NCBI GenBank assembly: GCA_030632095.1
Contig: DAOVJU010000018.1
Coordinates: 1-14,436 of the forward strand
Direction: 5' to 3'
DNA length: 14,436 nt
Source of the DNA: Chlorobiota bacterium
GTDB lineage: Bacteria; Bacteroidota; Bacteroidia; Bacteroidales; B39-G9
In this document: piece after piece, positions 8,051 to 14,436 of the stretch
Layout: the number at the start of each line of letters is the position of its first letter
How positions within the stretch are numbered: position 1 is the stretch's first letter
Position numbers and translations under genes: made by a program
The notes under the pieces: generated by a model
The model's input: the letters and a program-made list of their open reading frames with translations, nothing else
What the model was told of the DNA's origin: nothing
The model's database searches: none

Positions 8051-8071
8051 TAAATTTGATATAATATATCA
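8051..8071 (+). promoter_or_regulatory. Possible -7 box overlapping an AT palindrome
   Basis: TAAATTTG (8051-8058) matches the Bacteroidota -7 consensus TAnnTTTG and would give a 5' leader of about 90-100 nt for the gene at 8159. Overlapping it, TGATATA (8057-8063) and TATATCA (8065-8071) form a perfect 7-bp inverted repeat around one base, a possible operator. No -33 TTTG is visible. The 241-bp gap 7918-8158 holds nothing else I can support. Confidence 0.3.
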
Positions 8072-8158
8072 TAGATTGATAGGGTAATTCTTATTGAATA
8101 TTATCAAAAAACATGAGTTAAGTCACTATAAAATACGACTAACTTAAAACTAACAACC

Positions 8159-11056
8159 ATGAAAAAACTTTTATTATTAAAGAGCATTTTGCTTTGTTTT
8201 ATAATTACTTATGCACAAAACAAACAATTGGATGACTTTAAATCATTCAAACAGCAATTAATGCATCCGGATGAATATGGAAATCCACAAATTTTTAAGA
8301 AGCGAAATTCTTTAATGGAAATTAAGGATTATGGCAATACACCCGACTTAAACTGGGTTGAACATTTTGGGGGTTCCGGGGCTGATTATGGAAATGATAT
8401 TATTACTGATGCTGATGGGAATGTTTATGTTGTTGGCTCATTTTCAGGCACTATGAGTTTAAATACTGACGAATTTACCAGTAGTGGTGCAAGAGATGGA
8501 TTTGTAGTAAAATTTGATGCCAATGGTAATCTAAGCTGGCTTACACAATTACCTGCTGCAGAAAATAAATCGGTAATTGCCCGGGGCATTAACTTGGATA
8601 GTAATGGAAATATTTGGGCTACTGGAGATTATACAGGATCAATTTCTTTAAATGAAACTATTCTACCTGATGAAGGTGATTTTAATTTATTACTTGTGAA
8701 ACTAGATACTGATGGCATCATACTTTCGGTAGCCAGTATTAGTGGCCCTAAACGAGGGTTGAAAATTGATATTGATGATAATCAGAATATCTATATTTTA
8801 GGATCTTATGTAGAACAAACCGGTTGGAGACATCCAAGTTTTTTGTTAAGATATAATACAACAACTGAAACTTTTGACATGCACCGGGAATTTCCATATT
8901 CAATATTTTATATTAGCCTTAATGATATGGTTATTCATGGTTCAAGTATTTATTTTGCAGGCGTTTGGGAGGGAGAAGGTGAATTGGATGGTATCTATTT
9001 TGATCCAATGGGATATGGTGATGCTTTTGTTGGTAAAAGCGATCTGGATGGTAATTTTACATGGGCTGCGTTTGGAGACCATGAATACGAGTGGAATGGT
9101 GATAGTTATGGTGAATTTCTGGCTGTTGACGATAATGAAAATATTTATTTAGCCGGGCATTTCAGATACAATGTGATTTTTGATGAAGATACATTAACTT
9201 CAGGTTATAGAAACGGATTTGTAACTAAATGTTCATCTTCAGGTGAATTACTTTGGGCCAGAGCCTTAGAGTCAGAATTAACTGAAGATATTTGTGTAGA
9301 TTTATCTGGAAACAGCCTTGTTTTTCATAGCAATTATGTAACAAAATATGATACTGATGGAACCGAAGCATGGACAGAAGAATTGGATAATAATCCGTCT
9401 TGCGTATCCTATACATCGGATGATAAAATAGTTGTTGCTGGTAACTCCAACGGTCTTTTATTTGTTTCACAACTAAATAATGCAACATCCGAAGAATGGG
9501 ATAATCAATTTGAAGGCAATATTGGTTCTGCCCATGTCATTGGTATGGTAAGCGACAATTCAGGTAATATTTACGTGTATGCCAATACTACAAATGATAT
9601 CGATTTTCAAGGAACAAATGCTAGCAATGGAACGTTTATATGTAAAATTAACGGAGCAGGAGAACTTGTTTGGCTGGAGAATTTTATTGATTTTAATTAT
9701 GGCTATGGTTCACAGGGTAATTACATAAATATTGATGATCAAAATGGAAACATTTATATAACAGGAGAGTTTTATGACTTTTTACTAATCCCGGGTGAAA
9801 CTACATTAGTAGCCGATGATGAAGGAAGTGTTTTTATATTGAAATATGACATGAATGGTAATTTTATCTGGGCAGTACAAGAAGATTTTAATGGTTACGA
9901 ATCTACTGTAGAACCTGATAATCAGGGTAATGTAATATTTAGCGGAATATTTAGCGGAATAATAACCATTGGTGATACAAACTTGGAAGCAACTGATGGA
10001 TCACAAGACGGTTATGTGGCCAAATATGATGAAGATGGTAATTTCTTATGGGCGCTAAGTGCTGGTGGTGAAAACATAGAATATATGGCTATAACATCAG
10101 CTGATGCCAGTGGAAATATTTATTTAAGCGGAGAATTTCTTTCTGAAAATGTAACTGTTGATGAAACTCAAATTACGTTAGTAGAGGGTGATGGAAATAT
10201 TATTTTTGCAAAAATAGATCCTGATGGCAATGTGTTGTGGGTTACTTCACATGCAGGCAGCCCGATTGGGAATGATTGGGATTGTTGGCCGACTGGAATT
10301 ATAACTGATGCTGACGGTAATACATACATGAAAGGCTGGCACGGAGATACTGTTTATTTTAATGATATTTTATTAACGGCTCCTTACGATTATAGTAAAT
10401 TCATTGCCAAAATTGATGCCAATGGCGATGCTATATGGGCTAAATCAATTACCGAACACACCTGGGGTTTCGATTATAATCAATTTGATATTGATCATGA
10501 AGGAAATGTTTATTTTGGATTATACGTGAGAGACACAATACATTTTGAAGATGAATTTACTTACATAAATGCTGGTGGTTATAGCGATTTGATGGTTGCA
10601 AAATACACAACAGATGGTGATTTGGTTTGGGTAAAGACCATGCCAGGTAACGAAACAAGTTATAACTGGATAAGTAGCGTTGCTGTATATGGAACTGAAA
10701 ATGTATTCGTTGGGGGATTATTTAGAGATTATCTTTCAATTGATGATGAAATCATAACTTCAGCAAACCAGCATGGTTTCATTGCCATGTTTGGAGATGA
10801 TATTGATGGTGTTTATGAAGTATTTAACAGAAATAAAAAGAATTTTGAGGTTTATCCAAATCCTTCAGATGGTAAAATAATGTTAAACAAAACCGGAGAA
10901 ATTGAAATAGTTAATCTGATCGGTCAAACAGTTTACAAAACCAAATTAAATGATTTAAATACCCAAATTGATTTAAGTCATTTAGCAAAAGGAATTTATT
11001 TTATTAGATTCACTGAAAATGAAAATGTTAAATCTGAGAAATTGATATTAAAATAG
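8159..11056 (+). CDS. T9SS-secreted beta-propeller (SBBP-like) repeat protein
   Basis: This is a large secreted protein with a signal peptide (MKKLLLLKSILLCFIITYAQ), a short linker to about residue 55, then about fourteen repeats of roughly 40-66 residues. Each begins with a Trp-led strand (e.g. LNWVEHFGG, LSWLTQLP, FTWAAFGD, LLWARALE, LVWLENF, FIWAVQED, LVWVKTMP). It continues with a D-x-x-G-N-(I/V)-Y-(V/L)-x-G strand and ends near a DGF-(V/I)-x-K-(F/Y)-D-x-x-G-(N/D) turn. This is the SBBP (seven-bladed beta-propeller) style of repeat; fourteen units would suit two seven-bladed propellers. Units 6 and 7 are short and degenerate and could mark the boundary. The last ~75 residues are a type A T9SS sorting domain, with VYPNPSDGKIML at 898-909, LIGQTVYKT, AKGIYFIRF and an end in KLILK. 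No enzyme motif is visible; binding of a ligand or partner is the likely role. It lies alone, followed by a strong terminator. Confidence 0.9.
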   Translation: MKKLLLLKSILLCFIITYAQNKQLDDFKSFKQQLMHPDEYGNPQIFKKRNSLMEIKDYGNTPDLNWVEHFGGSGADYGNDIITDADGNVYVVGSFSGTMSLNTDEFTSSGARDGFVVKFDANGNLSWLTQLPAAENKSVIARGINLDSNGNIWATGDYTGSISLNETILPDEGDFNLLLVKLDTDGIILSVASISGPKRGLKIDIDDNQNIYILGSYVEQTGWRHPSFLLRYNTTTETFDMHREFPYSIFYISLNDMVIHGSSIYFAGVWEGEGELDGIYFDPMGYGDAFVGKSDLDGNFTWAAFGDHEYEWNGDSYGEFLAVDDNENIYLAGHFRYNVIFDEDTLTSGYRNGFVTKCSSSGELLWARALESELTEDICVDLSGNSLVFHSNYVTKYDTDGTEAWTEELDNNPSCVSYTSDDKIVVAGNSNGLLFVSQLNNATSEEWDNQFEGNIGSAHVIGMVSDNSGNIYVYANTTNDIDFQGTNASNGTFICKINGAGELVWLENFIDFNYGYGSQGNYINIDDQNGNIYITGEFYDFLLIPGETTLVADDEGSVFILKYDMNGNFIWAVQEDFNGYESTVEPDNQGNVIFSGIFSGIITIGDTNLEATDGSQDGYVAKYDEDGNFLWALSAGGENIEYMAITSADASGNIYLSGEFLSENVTVDETQITLVEGDGNIIFAKIDPDGNVLWVTSHAGSPIGNDWDCWPTGIITDADGNTYMKGWHGDTVYFNDILLTAPYDYSKFIAKIDANGDAIWAKSITEHTWGFDYNQFDIDHEGNVYFGLYVRDTIHFEDEFTYINAGGYSDLMVAKYTTDGDLVWVKTMPGNETSYNWISSVAVYGTENVFVGGLFRDYLSIDDEIITSANQHGFIAMFGDDIDGVYEVFNRNKKNFEVYPNPSDGKIMLNKTGEIEIVNLIGQTVYKTKLNDLNTQIDLSHLAKGIYFIRFTENENVKSEKLILK

Positions 11057-11081
11057 GTGATAACAAATTATAAAGTTAAAT

Positions 11082-11112
11082 CCGACAGGTTTTCAAACTT
11101 GTCGGGGTTTTT
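11082..11112 (+). terminator. Intrinsic terminator of the beta-propeller gene
   Basis: CCGACAGGTTT (11082-11092) pairs with AAACTTGTCGG (11095-11105), with one G-U pair and the innermost pairs probably open, followed by GG and TTTTT (11108-11112). It lies 26 bp after the stop at 11056. The GC-rich stem stands out from the AT-rich surroundings. On the minus strand the hairpin is followed only by ATTTAACTTTA, so termination of the converging operon there would be weaker. Confidence 0.85.
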
Positions 11113-11148
11113 ATATGCTTTTGTTAATTAATAGAAATAAGAATGACG

Positions 11149-11176
11149 TGAACTTTGAACTTTCAACCTTGAACTG
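11149..11176. repeat. Four-unit degenerate heptamer tandem repeat (TGAACTT type)
   Basis: Four consecutive 7-bp units fill 11149-11176: two exact TGAACTT, then TCAACCT, then TGAACTG. The array ends one base before the stop codon (11178-11180) of the converging minus-strand gene. No function is evident. It shares its 7-bp period, but not its sequence, with the array at 14118-14173. Confidence 0.6.
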
Positions 11177-11177
11177 A

Positions 11178-13268
11178 TTAAAACTTATACCTCACCTGAA
11201 CCTTAACATCTGTTTTAGTTCTTCCATCAATTTCAGTTAATCCTGAACCATGATGATCACGGTTAGAAAAATAAGTCTGGGCAACTCTAAACCAAATATC
11301 CATTCCTTGCATTACATTGTATTTAAGGGTTAAATAGTTTCTCGTTCCTTTATAGTAATATGCCGGTATTGAAAAGGCATACAAAACATCACTTTCATAT
11401 GCATAAATTCTTGGATTATAAGTATCGGTATCAAAAATTGCATACCTGAATGATAAATTAACCGGCTGCTTTTTAAAATTGTAATTCACATCCTGGTATA
11501 TTACATATCCAATTTCTTTTTCTGACTTCTCTTTCTTGTATTTTGCGTATTCTATCCGGTTTTTTAATAGGATTTGATCAGATATTCTGTAAGATATATG
11601 ATACCTCAATTTCATATTTGTCTGGTCAATTAATGGATTTATTTCAACATCTTCAGAACTATTATCATTAATTTGCTTTGTTTCATTTTTAAAACGTAAA
11701 TACATATTAACTTGTCTGCCTGGAGAGTAATCTGTTTGTATAAAATAATCGGTTCCTTTTGAGGGTGAATTAGTTCGTGACTTTAAGTAAGGAAATTCAT
11801 AACTATCGAAATAAACAGATAGTTTCCAGTTTTTATAGGGATAAATTTCAGCGCCATAAAAAAGTCCTTTTTCATTCACAATTTTAGAGTTTTCACTAAA
11901 TGTGCTTCCATAGTAAGAATAATACTTATTTTGGAAATACCTGTAAACAGCACTTAAAAAAACCTGGTTGGTTAAATTTACCAGAATACCATTAACAGTA
12001 GCAAACTCAAAATTTTCATTACTCGCAAATTCCCCGAAAAAATTAAAATTCCTATAATAATACTGGTAATCTAATCCAACAATACTGTAATTAGCAAGGT
12101 ATTTTTCATTCTGATTGAATGCTGTAATTTCTTTACTCGAAATGGCATTTAAGGAATAATCAATAAAACTTATTCCCGCTTTCAATTGTTGCCAGGTATA
12201 TGTTATATTACCACCATAAATAGTTTCTTTCAGGACATCTTTATCAAAAATTTCATTTGGTGTTGTGTGAACTCCCGAATTTTGCAGTGATGTAAAAGAA
12301 TAAACCTCATTACTGGCCTTTATCGAGTCAATGTTGGCATCTACGGCTTTATATGACAGATAGAAGGTAAAATCAAAATCTTTAAAGTTTAAAGTAGTGG
12401 CAATTCCCCTAAAGAATTTGTTCTCATCAGTAGATGAATACTTTGATATTCCCTGTCCTTTTTTCTTAACATTTAGCACATATGAAGATTTGCCACTTCC
12501 GATTCCTGACCAGACAGTTAACCCCTGCCCGAATTTTACCTGATAATCTCCAACAACCAATGTCTTAATCCGTGAAATATCTTTTAGTTGAAAAAATCCG
12601 GAATAGTAGTCGAATCCGTTTTTCTGGCTTCCCTTGAAAAATTCCTCACCGGGATCTTTTTCAACAGTTAATCCCCATGCAAGATTTTTGCGATATGTAA
12701 ATTTGTATTTTGTATATAACTTCATAGGATTCCCAAAATACCTTGAATTAGGATTTTCTGCTAATAAGGAATCTGTTATTTCAGAATAGCCTGTTTGTTC
12801 TTCCAATACTTGCTGGCAACGAAGGAAAATTGCATTGTTTCCGTATTTTAATGCTTTTTTTAGAGAAAACGTTTCTATTTCATCCGGTGCACTTACCCGA
12901 ACAAAGGGTAATAAATAGTTTATTATTTCCGGTGTATATCCATAAAGAAGTTGCAATTCATAAATGCTTAAAAAAATACCATTTTCCTTGATGTAGTTTA
13001 AAATGCTTTTAATTTGAAAATCATTCAGGAATTGAAGCCTGGCAAGTTCATCTTCCGTTGTCGTGTTAATGTTTAAAGGATTATTATAATAGAAATATAA
13101 ATCATCAAAAAGACTGGTATAGTCTAACTCTTCATCGGTATTGCTAGCAATTTCTTCAATAATGTTCTCTATAACTTGCTGATTGTCAACAATAGCTTCC
13201 TGGGAAAATAAGCTTACCGATAAAAATAAAAAAGCAATTAAAGCCTGTATTTTATATACAGAATCCAT
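11178..13268 (-). CDS. Helix-hairpin-helix (ComEA-like) protein fused to a predicted outer-membrane beta-barrel
   Basis: A signal peptide (MDSVYKIQALIAFLFLSVSLFSQ) places the protein in the envelope. An acidic helical stretch (24-60) leads to a ComEA/HHH-like module at about 63-125, starting NPLNINTTTEDELARL, with a second helical pair STYELQLLYG-like (read: FLSIYELQLLYGYTPEIINYLL). The hairpin that is L-P-G-I-G in DNA-binding ComEA reads LQFLND here, so ordinary DNA-backbone binding is doubtful. From about 150 to the C-terminus, alternating aromatic/hydrophobic strands separated by polar turns, and the final KVQVRYKF ending in Phe, indicate a large outer-membrane beta-barrel of perhaps 20 or more strands. 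It is the downstream gene of a probable two-gene operon, 20 bp after the PorV/FadL-like gene. Bacteroidota databases usually label such proteins 'HHH domain-containing' or 'ComEA family'; I know of no established function. The architecture is well supported, the role is not. Confidence 0.75.
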   Translation of the reverse strand: MDSVYKIQALIAFLFLSVSLFSQEAIVDNQQVIENIIEEIASNTDEELDYTSLFDDLYFYYNNPLNINTTTEDELARLQFLNDFQIKSILNYIKENGIFLSIYELQLLYGYTPEIINYLLPFVRVSAPDEIETFSLKKALKYGNNAIFLRCQQVLEEQTGYSEITDSLLAENPNSRYFGNPMKLYTKYKFTYRKNLAWGLTVEKDPGEEFFKGSQKNGFDYYSGFFQLKDISRIKTLVVGDYQVKFGQGLTVWSGIGSGKSSYVLNVKKKGQGISKYSSTDENKFFRGIATTLNFKDFDFTFYLSYKAVDANIDSIKASNEVYSFTSLQNSGVHTTPNEIFDKDVLKETIYGGNITYTWQQLKAGISFIDYSLNAISSKEITAFNQNEKYLANYSIVGLDYQYYYRNFNFFGEFASNENFEFATVNGILVNLTNQVFLSAVYRYFQNKYYSYYGSTFSENSKIVNEKGLFYGAEIYPYKNWKLSVYFDSYEFPYLKSRTNSPSKGTDYFIQTDYSPGRQVNMYLRFKNETKQINDNSSEDVEINPLIDQTNMKLRYHISYRISDQILLKNRIEYAKYKKEKSEKEIGYVIYQDVNYNFKKQPVNLSFRYAIFDTDTYNPRIYAYESDVLYAFSIPAYYYKGTRNYLTLKYNVMQGMDIWFRVAQTYFSNRDHHGSGLTEIDGRTKTDVKVQVRYKF

Positions 13269-13288
13269 TCATTGTATTGAATTGGTAA

Positions 13289-14107
13289 CTAAAACTTGTA
13301 ATTTACTGAAAAATGTGGAATATGGCCTAAATCAGGGTGACGGGAAAAGGCAAGGTCAACAGTAATGTTATTTAGCATGTAGCCTAACCCAAATGTGCTC
13401 AAAACCGGATTGTTAGCGATTCCAATTCTCAAGAATAGCTTTTCCATGTATTTGTATTCAATTCCGGTCCTGAATACAATTTTTTCATCAATATGTTTTT
13501 CTGTTTCAACATTAATCAATACATTATCAGAGAAAATATAACCCATACCAATCCTTAAAATTGTTGGCAATCGCTCATCATCATATTCGGCCAGTTTTGC
13601 CCTGGTAGGATTATAAATATGGGCGCCGATAATAAGATTATCCAATGGTTCAGCCCTGATTCCGGCTTCTGCTATTACAGATCCTTTATTTCCATATTCT
13701 TCCGATAAATATGTATTGAAATAATCAAACTGTAAACCGGCTGCAAATCTTTCTCCCAGCTTTTTCGAAAACGAAACAGCTATTTTTGATGTATTATATT
13801 TTTCGTAACCCCAATATGTTAAATTAAATCCTATTACTCCGTTCCAAACAGGATATGCACCGGCAACAGATGCTAAACTTAGTTCTTTCTGAGCAAATCT
13901 TCTTTCAAAATATAGTCCTAACTGTGGATTTTCAAAAAAGGCTAAACCCGCCTGGTTATGATGAGCAGACCAAATATCATTCAAAACAACGCTTGCATTT
14001 GCCATTCCTGCTGATCGTGCTCCAACAGGCCAATTATCGGTTGCATAACAATTTGAAATTAATACAACCAAGAACGTTAGAAACAAATATTTCAATAAAA
14101 TATTCAC
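13289..14107 (-). CDS. PorV/FadL-like outer-membrane beta-barrel protein
   Basis: A 272-residue protein with a signal peptide (MNILLKYLFLTFLVVLISNCYA) and a mature N-terminus reading PVGARSAGMANASVVLNDIWSAHHNQAGLAF. That pattern, G-A-R-(S/A)-A-G-M-(A/G)-x-A followed by D-x-x-(S/A)-x-x-x-N-x-A-G-(L/I)-A, is typical of the PorV/PorQ/UPF0164 and FadL-type barrels, where an N-terminal segment plugs the pore. The rest alternates amphipathic strands and turns and ends in HFSVNYKF, a C-terminal Phe as expected for outer-membrane insertion. It is shorter than T9SS PorV (about 390 residues), so it is unlikely to be PorV itself. The ATG at 14107 gives a complete signal peptide. It lies 97 bp after purE and 20 bp before the HHH-barrel gene, suggesting that the last two work together at the outer membrane. 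The substrate is unknown. Confidence 0.75.
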   Translation of the reverse strand: MNILLKYLFLTFLVVLISNCYATDNWPVGARSAGMANASVVLNDIWSAHHNQAGLAFFENPQLGLYFERRFAQKELSLASVAGAYPVWNGVIGFNLTYWGYEKYNTSKIAVSFSKKLGERFAAGLQFDYFNTYLSEEYGNKGSVIAEAGIRAEPLDNLIIGAHIYNPTRAKLAEYDDERLPTILRIGMGYIFSDNVLINVETEKHIDEKIVFRTGIEYKYMEKLFLRIGIANNPVLSTFGLGYMLNNITVDLAFSRHPDLGHIPHFSVNYKF

Positions 14108-14117
14108 ATTAATTTTA

Positions 14118-14173
14118 ACTTCTGACTAGTATATTCTACATTCTAAATTCTATATTCTGTATTCACTAATCTG
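14118..14173. repeat. Eight-unit degenerate heptamer tandem repeat (ATTCTA type)
   Basis: Read in steps of 7 from 14118, the bases fall into a register of xATTCTA-like units. The core at 14132-14159 is TATTCTA, CATTCTA, AATTCTA, TATTCTG, with weaker units on both sides (ACTTCTG, ACTAGTA, TATTCAC, TAATCTG). A less regular TCTAAAA-type run continues to about 14200. It fills most of the gap between purE and the PorV-like gene. No function is evident. Confidence 0.6.
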
Positions 14174-14204
14174 TCTAATATCTAAAAGTCTAAATATCTT
14201 ATAT

Positions 14205-14436
14205 TTAATTCACTTTGTACTCATATTTTATATCAGCCAGGTCTTTATTTGCCTTAACTATTTTTTCTTTTAAACTTTCTTTATGCTTTTTAACTGTTTT
14301 ACTAATTTGCTCATTATCAATGCCAAGCATTTGAGCAGCCAAAATTCCTGCATTCATTGCACCATTTATTCCAACTGTAGCTACCGGAATACCCGGGGGC
14401 ATTTGTACAATTGCCAATAAAGCATCCATACCATCA
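14205..14436 (-). CDS. purE: 5-(carboxyamino)imidazole ribonucleotide mutase PurE, partial (C-terminal part)
   Basis: The minus-strand frame is open to the right window edge, so only the last ~76 residues are present; the Met at 14429 is internal, not the start. The visible part, DALLAIVQMPPGIPVATVGI then NAGILAAQMLG, is the highly conserved C-terminal core of class I PurE, followed by a charged helix (KKHKESLKEKIVKANKDLADIKYEYKVN) usual for Bacteroidota. PurE converts N5-CAIR to CAIR in cytosolic purine synthesis. The catalytic Ser/His region of the N-terminal half lies outside the window. Downstream on the same strand, after a 97-bp gap with a heptamer repeat, comes the PorV-like gene; co-transcription is possible but not shown. 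Confidence 0.92.
   Translation of the reverse strand, partial: DGMDALLAIVQMPPGIPVATVGINGAMNAGILAAQMLGIDNEQISKTVKKHKESLKEKIVKANKDLADIKYEYKVN

Noticed and set aside
13855..14112. An 85-codon plus-strand open frame opposite the PorV-like gene
   Set aside because: Shadow of the signal peptide and N-terminal motif of the PorV-like gene; no domain or promoter.
14118..14200. CRISPR array in the purE downstream gap
   Set aside because: The period is only 7 bp and units are degenerate, with no repeat-spacer structure and no cas genes.
1058..14436. A purine biosynthesis cluster formed by the PurF-like gene and purE
   Set aside because: They are about 11 kb apart on opposite strands, separated by unrelated surface-protein genes, so there is no operon or clear cluster.

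Overview
This AT-rich window comes from a member of the Bacteroidota, most likely a Bacteroidales/Marinilabiliales-type environmental lineage. Two secreted proteins carry type IX secretion (T9SS) C-terminal sorting domains, there is a long Bacteroidota-style PurF protein, the visible promoter-like sites resemble TAnnTTTG, and Shine-Dalgarno sequences are largely absent. No tRNA, rRNA, CRISPR array, insertion sequence or phage gene was seen.

Layout: (1) 1-855, minus strand: the N-terminal 285 codons of a secreted GloVer (Gloeo/Verruco) repeat protein that runs off the left edge. (2) 1058-7917, plus strand: a PurF-family amidophosphoribosyltransferase, an O-antigen ligase/polymerase with C-terminal TPRs, a T9SS cargo with two near-identical TIG-like repeats and a PKD domain, and a PLP-dependent low-specificity threonine aldolase. 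(3) 8159-11056, plus strand: a 965-residue T9SS cargo with about fourteen beta-propeller-type repeats, ended by a good intrinsic terminator. (4) 11178-14436, minus strand: purE (cut by the right edge), a PorV/FadL-like outer-membrane barrel protein, and a 696-residue protein that joins a helix-hairpin-helix module to a large predicted outer-membrane barrel. The last two are 20 bp apart and probably form an operon.

The genes are a mix of housekeeping purine metabolism (PurF-like and PurE, in opposite orientations and not one operon) and cell-surface functions. The most interesting non-coding signal is an exact 13-mer, TCGTTTAAGAATA, placed exactly 3 nt before a TATyTTTr box upstream of both the O-antigen ligase gene and the TIG/PKD T9SS cargo gene. 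It suggests co-regulation of surface polysaccharide synthesis and a secreted surface protein. Two 7-bp-period degenerate repeats lie in the minus-strand intergenic gaps. The HHH-barrel protein and its PorV-like neighbour are the best candidates for an incompletely described system. No wholly novel defence or mobile system was found.
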